Shown here piece after piece: positions 9,492 to 19,048 of a stretch of 64,000 nt of DNA (its first letter is position 1; every line of letters starts with the position of its first letter). The notes beneath the pieces were generated by a model, which saw only the letters and a program-made list of their open reading frames with translations, had not been told where the DNA came from and made no database searches. This DNA comes from Dyadobacter beijingensis DSM 21582 (GTDB lineage Bacteria; Bacteroidota; Bacteroidia; Cytophagales; Spirosomataceae). The stretch covers positions 1,217,176-1,281,175 of the forward strand of contig NZ_KB907787.1 in the NCBI RefSeq assembly GCF_000382205.1, in the 5' to 3' direction. The position numbers and the translations under genes are program-made.

Positions 9492-12400
9492 ATGAAAGAA
9501 AAGCTACGCATGGTCCTGGGGAAAGGGATTATCCCCCTGGGGCTGTTTCTGCTTTTTGCATCGTTGACCTCCTTTGCTCAGGAACGGACTGTTTCAGGCA
9601 AGGTCATTGATGAAAAAGACCAGGGCCTCCCTGGTGTCTCAGTAACGGTGAAGGGAACAACGAGAGGTACCAACGCGGATGCGGAAGGTGCGTTCACGTT
9701 GGCAGGGGTGAAGGACACCGATGTGCTGGTATTTAGCTCTATCGGCTATCTCAAACAGGAAGCGACCGTCGGCAGCCGCAGCACGATGGATATCAAAATG
9801 GTACCCGACGTGGCCAACCTGGAAGAGGTGGTGGTAACGGCCCTCGGTATTTCGAAAGAAGCCCGTAAACTGGGTTATGCGGTAAGCACCATCGGCGGCG
9901 ACCTGATGACCAAGGCGCGCGAAACCAACGTAGGTAACTCGCTGGCAGGCCGTGTGGCTGGTTTGAACGTAAAAGGAACCAACAGCGGCCCCGGTGGTAC
10001 TGCCAAGATCCTCATGCGTGGTATGCCGAGTATGAACTCCGGCGGTTCTCCGCTGATCGTTATCAACGGTGTGCCGATGGACAACACCCAGCGCGGCAGC
10101 GCCGGTGAATGGGGTGGAGCCGACGGCGGCGACGGTTTGGGTAACCTCAACCCGGACGATATCGAGTCGATGACCGTTCTGAAAGGTCAGGCTGCTTCGG
10201 GTCTGTATGGTGCGCGCGCTTCCAACGGGGTGATCCTCGTGAAAACCAAAGCGGGCAAAAAAGGCGATTTCTCAGTGGATTACAACCTGAACTACTCGCT
10301 CGACGCGCCACGCGACATGACCGACTTCCAGTATGAGTACGGCCAGGGTATCGGCGGTCAGAAACCGACTACCACTGCACTGGCACAACAAACAGCCCGT
10401 ATGAGCTGGGGTGCGAAACTGGATGGCTCCGATGTGATCCAGTTCGACGGCAAAACCTACAAATATTCTGCGCAGAAAGACAATGTGAAGCATTTCTATC
10501 GCAACGGTAGCAACTTCACCAACAGCGTTTCCGTGACCAAAGGCGGTGATAACGGTTCATTCCGTTTGTCATTGGCGAACCTGGACAACAAATCGATCAT
10601 CGAAAACAGCGGATTGGTGAGAAGGACTATCAACCTTACGGCGGATCAGAATATCACCAAGAGGCTGAGCGTGAATGTGATGGCTAACTATATCGATGAG
10701 AAAATCACCGGCAAGCCCGTTCTCAGCGATGGCCCGATGAATGCCAACAACGGTATGTTCCTCGCTACGAACATCGACCAGCGCATTCTGGCACCAGGTT
10801 ATGACCCTGTTACCGGCAAGGAAATCGTATTCTCGGATGATGAATATGTGACCAACCCTTATTTCGTAACGAGCCAGTTCGTAAACGACGTGACCCGTAA
10901 GCGTCTGATCTCCGCCGTGGCTACCAAATACCAGTTTGCCGACTGGATTTACGCACAGGCCCGTATGGGTTATGACAATGCGAACGACCGCATTTTCAAG
11001 GTAACGCCTTGGGGAACCGCATTCTCGAATGCCGGAAAAGGTGGTTTGGACGAATTGTCCAATGCGCAACGTACCGAGCTGAACTTCGACGGTTTGATTG
11101 GTTTGAACAAAACTTTCAACGACCTGTCGGTGGACGCGATCGTGGGTGGTAACATCCGTAAGAACCAGTACGAGAAAGTAAGCATCGGTGGTAGCCCGTT
11201 CGTATTGCCCTACCTGTACAGCTGGAACAACGTGGTGAACTTCAACCGTAACTACGAAGTGGCGAATACCGAGGTTCAGTCAGCTTATTACAGCGTTGAT
11301 TTGGGCTACAAGGGAATCCTGAATTTGAGCACAACCGGCCGCTACGATGTGTACTCGACGCTTCCAAGTGCCAACAGAAGCATCTTCACACCTTCGGTAA
11401 CCGGTGCATTCATTTTCACCGACCTGCTTGATGTATCGAGCCTGAGCTTCGGTAAGGTGCGCGCTTCGTATGCGAAAACCTCCGGTGAGCCTACTACCGC
11501 CTACGGTACAGCCATCTATTATGGTGTTGGAAATGCATTCAACACCGTTCCTACCGGTAACTTCCCCGACGCATTGCCGAACCTCTTCCTGAAACCTTTC
11601 ACGAAAGACGAAGTGGAAGTAGGTCTCGAACTGAAATTCTTCGGCAACCGTTTGGGCCTGGACGCATCTTATTACAGCCAGAAAACGAAAAACGAGATCA
11701 TGCCGGCTACTTACAGCAGCGCTACCGGTTACGTGAGCGGTGTGGTTGGTACAGGTTCTGTTCAAAACCGTGGTCTGGAACTGATGCTGACAGGTACGCC
11801 TGTGAGAACTTCGAAATTCGAATGGAATGCGTCTTTCAACCTGACGTCGGTTAAAAACAAGGTCCTCGAAACCGATGCGGACAACAATCCGATCTCACTC
11901 GGCCAGAACCGTGCTACACTGGGTAATGCCATCACGGCATTCGTAGTGGGCGAGGCAGGTCCGCAGATCCGCGCGTACGACTACAAATATGCTTCGAACG
12001 GCCAGATCGTCGTGGATGCATCCGGTCTTCCGGTTCGTGGTGACCTGAAAAACTATGGCACTGTACTGCCCACGCTTTACGGTGGTTTGAATAACGACCT
12101 CCGCTTCGGCGACGTGAACCTGTCGTTCCTGATCGACTACAACTTCGGTAACAAAATTCTTTCCGCAACAGAAAACTACGCATACCGTCGTGGTTTGGCG
12201 AAAGAGACCCTCGTAGGCCGTGAAGGCGGTGTAACGACCGGCGTAACCGAAACTGGCGCGGCCAACACAGTGACTGCGACTGCACAGGATTACTACACGG
12301 CACTGGCCAACAACGTGACGGCTATCAGCGTACTGGACGGTGATTTCATCAAACTGCGCCAGGTGACATTGGGTTACAGCCTTCCTGCCAAAATGCTGGA

Positions 12401-12590
12401 AAAATGGCCATTGATCCGCGCGGTGAATATCTCGCTCGTTTCGAGAAACCTCTTCTACTTCATGAAGAAGACCAACAACATCGATCCCGAGGCTACTTTC
12501 GGTGCTAACCTGAGATATTCCGGTATCGAAGGAACCAGCTTGCCTGCCACACGCAACTACGGTGTTAACGTAGCCTTCAAGTTCAAATGA
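9492..12590 (+). CDS. SusC/RagA-family TonB-linked outer-membrane transporter (module 2)
   Basis: A 1032-residue paralogue of the transporter at 1135. It has a signal peptide (about 1-29, ending SFAQ), a carboxypeptidase-D-like domain beginning RTVSGKVIDEKDQGLPGV, the EEVVVTALG segment near 113, a plug (ILMRGMPSMNSGG, SPLIVINGVPMDN) and a barrel ending NVAFKFK. The sequence around the N-terminal domain and plug (KGTTRGTNADAEG, NVGNSLAGRVAGL) is close to module 1, suggesting a shared origin, but the barrels differ, so ligands may differ. Its stop codon overlaps an ATG of the downstream SusD frame (ATGA), indicating tight coupling. Confidence 0.93.
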   Translation: MKEKLRMVLGKGIIPLGLFLLFASLTSFAQERTVSGKVIDEKDQGLPGVSVTVKGTTRGTNADAEGAFTLAGVKDTDVLVFSSIGYLKQEATVGSRSTMDIKMVPDVANLEEVVVTALGISKEARKLGYAVSTIGGDLMTKARETNVGNSLAGRVAGLNVKGTNSGPGGTAKILMRGMPSMNSGGSPLIVINGVPMDNTQRGSAGEWGGADGGDGLGNLNPDDIESMTVLKGQAASGLYGARASNGVILVKTKAGKKGDFSVDYNLNYSLDAPRDMTDFQYEYGQGIGGQKPTTTALAQQTARMSWGAKLDGSDVIQFDGKTYKYSAQKDNVKHFYRNGSNFTNSVSVTKGGDNGSFRLSLANLDNKSIIENSGLVRRTINLTADQNITKRLSVNVMANYIDEKITGKPVLSDGPMNANNGMFLATNIDQRILAPGYDPVTGKEIVFSDDEYVTNPYFVTSQFVNDVTRKRLISAVATKYQFADWIYAQARMGYDNANDRIFKVTPWGTAFSNAGKGGLDELSNAQRTELNFDGLIGLNKTFNDLSVDAIVGGNIRKNQYEKVSIGGSPFVLPYLYSWNNVVNFNRNYEVANTEVQSAYYSVDLGYKGILNLSTTGRYDVYSTLPSANRSIFTPSVTGAFIFTDLLDVSSLSFGKVRASYAKTSGEPTTAYGTAIYYGVGNAFNTVPTGNFPDALPNLFLKPFTKDEVEVGLELKFFGNRLGLDASYYSQKTKNEIMPATYSSATGYVSGVVGTGSVQNRGLELMLTGTPVRTSKFEWNASFNLTSVKNKVLETDADNNPISLGQNRATLGNAITAFVVGEAGPQIRAYDYKYASNGQIVVDASGLPVRGDLKNYGTVLPTLYGGLNNDLRFGDVNLSFLIDYNFGNKILSATENYAYRRGLAKETLVGREGGVTTGVTETGAANTVTATAQDYYTALANNVTAISVLDGDFIKLRQVTLGYSLPAKMLEKWPLIRAVNISLVSRNLFYFMKKTNNIDPEATFGANLRYSGIEGTSLPATRNYGVNVAFKFK

Positions 12591-12598
12591 GCATAAAT

Positions 12599-14200
12599 AT
12601 GAAAAAGAGACTAATCAATATGATCGTCCTCGCAGGCCTGCTCCCTTTGGCTTGTACGGACAAATTCGATGAGCTGAATACCGACCCTACCAAGTCGTCG
12701 GGAGAGACCTTCGATCCGAACCTTTTGTTGCCCACGATCCAGTTCAACCATGCCAATGCAACAGCGGGTTATAACGGTACGATCCTGTTCCAAAGCATGT
12801 GGGTGCAGATTCTGTCATCTACTACTTCGGGTGCGGCCAACTACTATTCCAATGCCGATAAGTACGTGATTTCGAGCAACACGAACTCGTACCTGGCGAG
12901 CTCCTGGAACACCGGCTACCGCGCAGCCAGCCTTGCTTACGAAATGGAGCAGCTGACGAAGGACAAGCCCGCGCTGGTGAACCTGACCAACATCGCGATC
13001 ATCATGCAGGTCCAGGCCCTGGCGACCATCACCGACATTTACGGTGATATCCCTTACACCCAGGCATTGCAGGCTAAATCCGGCGTTACACTTCCGGTGT
13101 ACGACACGCAGGAAAGCATTTACAAATCGATGCTCACCCGGCTGGATGCCGCCATTGCCGCATTGAACCCGGCTGCCGCTATCCCTGCTAACGATTCGTT
13201 CGCGAATTACAAAGGCGATATCGGTAAATGGAAGAAGTACGGTTACTCCCTGATGCTGAAACTGGCCATGCGCCTCACCAAAGCCGACCTCGCTACCGCT
13301 AAAACCTACGCGGAAAAAGCAGCGGCAGGTGGTGTGTTCACCAGCGTAGCCGACGACGCGTACATTATCATGGACGACGCCAACGGCTATACCAACGGTA
13401 ACGGTGCCGCATTGTCGACCCCGGCGGATATTTACCAGGTAAGATGGAGCAAAACCATGATCGACTACCTGAAAGCGGGTAACGACCCACGTCTGAGCAA
13501 AATCGCCGAGGTGCCTGCGGCAGGATTGGCGGCCAACCAGAGCATTACCAATGCAGGTGATTCCACACCGGCCAACCAGCTCGGCTTGCCGAATGGTTAC
13601 GATATGAACGGAGGCGCTACCGACATTACCAAAACAGCCGGCTATCCCGGCGGAACCGGTACCGGCGGCGATGTGACGCCGATCGGCAAATACTCGCGCC
13701 CGACCGCCATTTACCGTTCAAGAAGCGGACCGATCACCGTGCTCACTTACGCGCAAACCGAATTGCTGCTTGCAGAAGCGGTAACCCGCGGATTCGCCGT
13801 AGGCGGAACGGCTGCTGCCCACTACAAAAACGGTTTGTCGGCAGGTATCCAGTCGCTGGGTAAATATGGTGCTGCTGCCGTAATCGACGCAGCAACTGCC
13901 GATGCTTATGCGACCGCTCACCCGCTGGATGCTGCCAATGCATTGAAGCAGATCAACGAGCAGTACTGGGCAACAACCGGTATCCTGTTCAACTTCGTGG
14001 AGGCATGGAGCAACTGGAAACGTTCAGGCTTCCCTGTGCTGACCCCGATCAACTACGTGGGTAACTTCTCGAACGGGACCATCCCGCGCCGCCAGCCTTA
14101 CCCAACTACCGAAGCTACTCAGAACAGCGCCAACTACGCAGACGCGATCGGACGTCTGGGCGGCGACAACTGGGTGAACAAAGTTTGGTGGGATAAATAA
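12599..14200 (+). CDS. SusD/RagB-family outer-membrane lipoprotein, SusD-like_2 type (module 2)
   Basis: A 533-residue partner of the SusC at 9492. The start at 12599 (MKKRLINMIVLAG) gives a normal lipoprotein signal with Cys19 (LLPLAC). An ATG at 12587 in the same frame overlaps the SusC stop and would add four residues; either is possible. Family marks are DKFDELNTDPTKS directly after the Cys and VEAWSNWKRSGFP near the C-terminus, equivalent to the RRTGYP segment of module 1. The protein is rich in Ala, Asn and Tyr. Two terminators follow the gene, separating it from the VCBS gene at 14342. Confidence 0.9.
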   Translation: MKKRLINMIVLAGLLPLACTDKFDELNTDPTKSSGETFDPNLLLPTIQFNHANATAGYNGTILFQSMWVQILSSTTSGAANYYSNADKYVISSNTNSYLASSWNTGYRAASLAYEMEQLTKDKPALVNLTNIAIIMQVQALATITDIYGDIPYTQALQAKSGVTLPVYDTQESIYKSMLTRLDAAIAALNPAAAIPANDSFANYKGDIGKWKKYGYSLMLKLAMRLTKADLATAKTYAEKAAAGGVFTSVADDAYIIMDDANGYTNGNGAALSTPADIYQVRWSKTMIDYLKAGNDPRLSKIAEVPAAGLAANQSITNAGDSTPANQLGLPNGYDMNGGATDITKTAGYPGGTGTGGDVTPIGKYSRPTAIYRSRSGPITVLTYAQTELLLAEAVTRGFAVGGTAAAHYKNGLSAGIQSLGKYGAAAVIDAATADAYATAHPLDAANALKQINEQYWATTGILFNFVEAWSNWKRSGFPVLTPINYVGNFSNGTIPRRQPYPTTEATQNSANYADAIGRLGGDNWVNKVWWDK

Positions 14201-14207
14201 ATAATAC

Positions 14208-14248
14208 GAAAGCGCTAAGAAATATTAATTTTCTTAGCGCTTTCTTCT
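14208..14248 (+). terminator. Rho-independent terminator 1 after module 2 SusD
   Basis: A perfect 15-bp stem, GAAAGCGCTAAGAAA (14208-14222) and TTTCTTAGCGCTTTC (14230-14244), 7-base loop, followed by TTC. The A/T-rich inner arms make it strong but with a weak T tract on the + strand. Confidence 0.75.
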
Positions 14249-14269
14249 CAAATCACTGCACTAAGTTTT

Positions 14270-14301
14270 AACTTCAACTTTCGGTTGAAGTTTTTTATTT
14301 T
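14270..14301 (+). terminator. Rho-independent terminator 2 after module 2 SusD
   Basis: Stem AACTTCAAC (14270-14278) and GTTGAAGTT (14284-14292) with a TTTCG loop, followed by a T-rich run. It lies 25 bases after the first hairpin, giving a tandem terminator between SusD and the next gene. Confidence 0.75.
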
Positions 14302-14341
14302 AGTAGTAAATCTTCCTTTCTAAATCGGTACTGCACGCTCA

Positions 14342-17300
14342 ATGAATCACAAGGGTATCCTCTTTTGCCTGCCTGCTTTTTTACTGCTGACATTACATTA
14401 CACCGACGTCAGGGCGCAGAACCCGTTGTTCCGCCTGCTCGATGCGAAACAAACCGGGATCGATTTCGTGAACCCCATCAGCGAAACCGAGAACCAGAAT
14501 GTGATGTCCTACGAATATTATTACAATGGCGGCGGTGTCGCGGTCGGGGACATTAACAACGACGGTTTCGAGGATATTTTCTTCACCTCGAACATGGGTT
14601 CCAACAAATTATACCTGAACCTCGGCGCTACCGGCGGCAGGATGAAGTTCAAAGACATTACCGCATCCGCCGGCAAGGGCCTCGAAGGCCGCAAAGGCGG
14701 CTGGAAAACCGGCGTGACCATGGCCGATGTGAACGGCGACGGCCTGCTGGACATTCATATCTGCTATTCGGGGAAAGTGAAGGACGAAGACCGTAAAAAC
14801 CAGCTGTTTATCAACCAGGGCAATCTCAAATTCGTCGAACAGGCGAAGGAGTATGGGTTGGACAACTTCTCATACAGCACCCAGGCCGCTTTCTTTGATT
14901 ACGACAACGATGGCGATCTGGATATGATGCTGCTCAACCATACCACCAAGAAGATCGACAACATGGAGCTCGCCAAGTTCCGTACGCAGACGGACGCGCT
15001 CGCGGGCAACAAGCTTTTTGAAAACCGGAAAAACCAATTTGTAGAAGTCACCCAGAAAGCCGGCATACACCAGTACCCGCTCACATTCGGGCTCGGCATT
15101 GCCATTGCCGACGTGAACCTCGACGGCTGGCAGGACATTTACGTGACCAACGACTATAACGAACCCGATTACCTCTACATCAACAACCAGGACGGGACAT
15201 TCAAGGACGTTACCCGCCAGTATTTCCGGCATTTGGCGCAGTTTTCGATGGGTATAGACATTGCCGATTTCAATAACGACGGCCTGCCCGACGTGATGTC
15301 GCTCGACATGCTGCCCGAGGACAACCAGCGCCAGAAACTGCTGCAATTGCAGGAAAATTACGAGTCTTTCGAGCTCATGGTCGGCCAGGATTTGCAGAAG
15401 CAGTACATGCGCAATATGCTGCAACTGAATAACGGCGACGGGACTTTCAGCGAAATCGCGCAGTTTGCCGGCGTATCGAACACCGATTGGAGCTGGACGC
15501 CGTTGTTCGCCGATTTCGATAATGACGGTTATAAAGACCTGTTCGTATCGAACGGCTATCTGAGGGATTACACCAATAAGGATTTTCTCAAATACTGGGG
15601 GGACTACAAGATCCGCCGGGCCATCGATAAGGAGCCGTTCCAGCTGATGGACCTCGTGAAAGCGATGCCCTCGACGATGCTGGCCAATTACATTTTCAAA
15701 AACAACCGCGACCTCACATTCACCAAAATGCAGCAGGTTTGGGGAATGGACCACGCCTCGGTTTCGAGCGGTGCCGTATACGCCGACCTGGACAACGACG
15801 GCGACCTCGACCTGGTGGTGAACAATATCAACGAACCCGCATTTGTATACCAAAACACGGCCAGCGAGGTTAAAAACAGCAACTGGCTTCAACTGAAACT
15901 CAAACAAAACGGTGGTAATGCGAGCGGGATAGGAGCGAGGGTTTACCTGAAAAACAACGGCTCGCTGCAATACCAGGAAGTGAGCCCCAACCGTGGTTAT
16001 CTCTCCTGCACCCCGCTGCGGCTGCATTTCGGGCTCGGCGAATCATCGGCCGTCGATACGGTGAAAATCCTGTGGCCGGATGGTACCGACCAGGTTTTGA
16101 CGAACGTAAAAGGCAACCAGCTGCTCGTGGTCGAAAAAAGCGGCAGCAAAAAGGCCGAAAAAGGGGAGAAAGAAACGGCCGCATTGTTTGAAAAGCAGCT
16201 GCCCGCAATCGCCTACCAGCACGAGGGTTTCAGCGAAAATGATTTCAAACGCCAGCCGCTCATGCTCTCGATGTATTCGCAGACGGGCCCCGTGGTGGCG
16301 AAAGGCGATGTGAACAAGGACGGCCTGGACGATATTTTCACAAGTGGCGACCAGAACAAAAAGGCCAAAATCTGGTTGCAGCAGAAAGACGGTACTTTCC
16401 GCGAAATGCCGGGTTTTGCGATCGGCGACGAGCAAACGTCGGCCATTTCCGCTGCCCTGTTTTTTGATGCCAATGGGGATGGATTTGATGATTTGTACAT
16501 TGCCAAAGGCGGCTATTCGATGTTTGAGCCGAATACCGTGGCATTGCAGGACGAGCTCTACCTGAGCGACGGCAAGGGCGGGCTGAACCTCTCGGTACTA
16601 TCGGTGCCGAATATGAAGGCGAGCAGCAAGTCTTGCGTGCGGCCTTATGATTTTGACAAGGATGGCGACCTCGATTTGTTCGTGGGCGGCCGCATTATCC
16701 CCGGCCGCTACCCGGAAGCCCCGGCGTCGTACCTGCTCGTGAACGACGGCAAGGGCCGCTTCGAGGCCCGTGAATCGCCATTTTTCAAGATAGGAATGGT
16801 CACCGACGCGCAATGGGGAGACTTGAATGGCGACGGCAAGGCGGAGCTCGTGATCGTAGGTGAAATGATGCCGGTGAAGGTTTTTAGCTTCAATGGGAAG
16901 GATTTTGAAGACAAAACAGCCGATTACTTCGCCAACGCGGAGAGCGGTTTTTGGAATACCCTGCAAATCACGGATCTCGACGGCGACGGCAAGCCCGACT
17001 TGCTGGCAGGCAACCTCGGCCGGAACTCGCAGATCAAAGCCTCCGACAATGAGCCGGCAGAATTGTACTTCGCCGATTTCGACAAAAATGGCTCCATTGA
17101 TCCATTTTTTAACTTCTACGTCCAGGGCAAGTCCTACCCGTTCGTGAGCCGCGACGAGCTGAACGACCAGATATACCCGATGCGGAAGAAATTCTCATTC
17201 TACCGCGACTATGCGAATGCCAGCATGCCCGACGTGATCCCCGCCGCCGACCTCGCCAATGCCGGCAAGCTGGAAGTGCGCGAGCTGCGGAGCGTATGCT

Positions 17301-17653
17301 TCATGAACCGCAATGGCCGTTTTGAGAAAATCGCCATGCCTGCGCAAGCGCAGTTCGGGCCCGTATGCGCGATCCTGAGCGGCGACTATAACCACGACGG
17401 CCACGCCGACCTGCTGCTTTTGGGCAATAAAACCGATAACCGGCTCAAACTCGGTAGTATGGACGCCAACTACGGCAGCCTGTTCGCGGGCGACGGCAAG
17501 GGCGGTTTCCGGTTTGTGGCGCAGCCGCAGTCGGGCTTGTCGGTGCTGGGCGATGTGAAATCCGCGGTACAAGTCCGCATTGGTAACCAGCCATTTATCG
17601 TAATCGGTGCATTCAACGAGCCGTTACAGTTTTACAAAAATTCCAGAAAGTAA
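14342..17653 (+). CDS. FG-GAP/VCBS-repeat beta-propeller protein with ASPIC/UnbV domain (module 2)
   Basis: A 1103-residue paralogue of the protein at 5867. The signal peptide runs to about residue 25 (TDVRAQ) with no lipobox Cys, so this copy is probably a soluble or surface-held secreted protein, unlike the module 1 lipoprotein. About 14 Dx(D/N)xDG-type loops are seen (DINNDGFEDIFF, DLDNDGDLDLVV, DFDKDGDLDLFV and others). The ASPIC/UnbV segment (DTVKILWPDGTDQVLTNVKG) is near residues 575-597. Whole stretches match the paralogue (SNTDWSW, GYLRDYTN, LHFGLGE). The last base of its TAA is the first base of the next ATG, so it is translationally coupled to the haloperoxidase-like gene at 17653. 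Confidence 0.85.
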   Translation: MNHKGILFCLPAFLLLTLHYTDVRAQNPLFRLLDAKQTGIDFVNPISETENQNVMSYEYYYNGGGVAVGDINNDGFEDIFFTSNMGSNKLYLNLGATGGRMKFKDITASAGKGLEGRKGGWKTGVTMADVNGDGLLDIHICYSGKVKDEDRKNQLFINQGNLKFVEQAKEYGLDNFSYSTQAAFFDYDNDGDLDMMLLNHTTKKIDNMELAKFRTQTDALAGNKLFENRKNQFVEVTQKAGIHQYPLTFGLGIAIADVNLDGWQDIYVTNDYNEPDYLYINNQDGTFKDVTRQYFRHLAQFSMGIDIADFNNDGLPDVMSLDMLPEDNQRQKLLQLQENYESFELMVGQDLQKQYMRNMLQLNNGDGTFSEIAQFAGVSNTDWSWTPLFADFDNDGYKDLFVSNGYLRDYTNKDFLKYWGDYKIRRAIDKEPFQLMDLVKAMPSTMLANYIFKNNRDLTFTKMQQVWGMDHASVSSGAVYADLDNDGDLDLVVNNINEPAFVYQNTASEVKNSNWLQLKLKQNGGNASGIGARVYLKNNGSLQYQEVSPNRGYLSCTPLRLHFGLGESSAVDTVKILWPDGTDQVLTNVKGNQLLVVEKSGSKKAEKGEKETAALFEKQLPAIAYQHEGFSENDFKRQPLMLSMYSQTGPVVAKGDVNKDGLDDIFTSGDQNKKAKIWLQQKDGTFREMPGFAIGDEQTSAISAALFFDANGDGFDDLYIAKGGYSMFEPNTVALQDELYLSDGKGGLNLSVLSVPNMKASSKSCVRPYDFDKDGDLDLFVGGRIIPGRYPEAPASYLLVNDGKGRFEARESPFFKIGMVTDAQWGDLNGDGKAELVIVGEMMPVKVFSFNGKDFEDKTADYFANAESGFWNTLQITDLDGDGKPDLLAGNLGRNSQIKASDNEPAELYFADFDKNGSIDPFFNFYVQGKSYPFVSRDELNDQIYPMRKKFSFYRDYANASMPDVIPAADLANAGKLEVRELRSVCFMNRNGRFEKIAMPAQAQFGPVCAILSGDYNHDGHADLLLLGNKTDNRLKLGSMDANYGSLFAGDGKGGFRFVAQPQSGLSVLGDVKSAVQVRIGNQPFIVIGAFNEPLQFYKNSRK

Positions 17654-18966
17654 TGCGTCGGATTCTCCTGCTTTTATTGATAGTTTCCCAAACTCTTTTT
17701 GCCAAACCTGCGAAGGAAGAGCTGCGCAAGCATTTGCAGCCAGCCGTGTTTTCGGTGACGATGGTGATGATCCACGACGTGGTGAACCCGCCGGCAGCTA
17801 GCCGGTTTTACACCTATTGCCTCATGGGCGCACACGAGATCGTGGCACGGAACAACCGGCAGATCGTCGCGCCGACGGTATTTACCAAAAGCATTAACCC
17901 TGCTTCCATTGCCGCGAAGGATTACAATTACCAGATCGCCGCGTTGTACTGCATTCTCGAAACGGGCCGGCTGATCATTCCATCGGGCTATATGCTCGAA
18001 GAAGATGAGAAAAAGCTTGTGATCGCGTTGCTGCGCGAGGGGCATGCGCAGGCGACGATCGACCAATCGATTGCCGTGGCGCAGGAAGTAGCAAAAAAAA
18101 TCGCCGCAGACGCCGCTACCGATGGTTATCTCAAACTCAGTACCCGTCTCCGCTACCGTCCGAAAAAAGGCGATGCCTACTGGTACCCGACCCCGCCAGG
18201 CTACATCGAGGGCGTGGAGCCGCATTGGAAGACGATCCGTCCGGTGCTGATCGATTCCAGCGCGCAATTCGTGCCCAAGCCGCCGGTGGAATTCAGCAAG
18301 GACAGCACCAGCGCATTTTATAAACTGGCCAAAGAAGTGTACGACGCGGGCAAAAACCTGACCGAACCGCAGCGCTTCATCGCTTCGTACTGGGACTGTA
18401 ACCCATTCGCGATCAACACGTCGGGGCATATGAATATCGGTTTCAAGAAAATCAGTCCGGGAGGGCATTGGATGAACATTACCGGTATTGCCACCACCAA
18501 AGCGAACCTCGACCTAGACAAAGGCATCATGGTGCATTCGCTCGTCGCGGCGACGTTGATGGACGCATTCATCAGCTGCTGGGACGAGAAGTACCGGAGC
18601 AGCCGGGTGCGCCCGGAGACGGTTATCAACCGGATGATCGACCCGAAATGGCAACCGCTGCTCCAAACACCGCCATTTCCGGAATACACCAGCGGCCATA
18701 GCGTCATTTCTACGGCTGTGGCCGAAACGCTGACCTTTTTCCTGGGCGATAACTTTGCATTTCGAGACGATACCGAGGTGATTTTCGACCTCCCGACCCG
18801 CGATTTCAAATCGTTCCGTCAGGCTTCGGAGGAAGCGGCCATATCGAGGCTTTACGGCGGCATCCACTACCGCGACGCCATCGAAAACGGCCAGGCGCAG
18901 GGCAGGGCCATAGGGACATTTATCGTTGAAAAACTGAAAAAGGCCGGCGTAAAACCGGCGATCTGA
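17653..18966 (+). CDS. Vanadium-dependent haloperoxidase-like PAP2-superfamily protein
   Basis: A 437-residue exported protein (signal peptide about 1-17, ending LFAKP). The three vanadate/phosphate-binding motifs of the PAP2/haloperoxidase superfamily are present in order: KYRSSRVRP (KX6RP, near 310), PEYTSGH (P-SGH type, near 341) and SRLYGGIHYRD (SRX5H, near 397). After the active-site His, the Asp is at +3 rather than the +4 of the classical HX3D pattern. Bacterial members are called vanadium haloperoxidases, but acid phosphatases share the fold, so halide oxidation is not proven. It starts on the last base of the VCBS gene stop codon (TAATG), so the two products are made together and probably act together outside the inner membrane. 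Confidence 0.85.
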   Translation: MRRILLLLLIVSQTLFAKPAKEELRKHLQPAVFSVTMVMIHDVVNPPAASRFYTYCLMGAHEIVARNNRQIVAPTVFTKSINPASIAAKDYNYQIAALYCILETGRLIIPSGYMLEEDEKKLVIALLREGHAQATIDQSIAVAQEVAKKIAADAATDGYLKLSTRLRYRPKKGDAYWYPTPPGYIEGVEPHWKTIRPVLIDSSAQFVPKPPVEFSKDSTSAFYKLAKEVYDAGKNLTEPQRFIASYWDCNPFAINTSGHMNIGFKKISPGGHWMNITGIATTKANLDLDKGIMVHSLVAATLMDAFISCWDEKYRSSRVRPETVINRMIDPKWQPLLQTPPFPEYTSGHSVISTAVAETLTFFLGDNFAFRDDTEVIFDLPTRDFKSFRQASEEAAISRLYGGIHYRDAIENGQAQGRAIGTFIVEKLKKAGVKPAI

Positions 18967-19048
18967 CATTTTCTGAAACCCGTAAAGCCGAATATGGCCT
19001 GAAAATAGTAGTTTTGGGTTCTTGAAATCTCCGCGTTCCGCACAGCTA

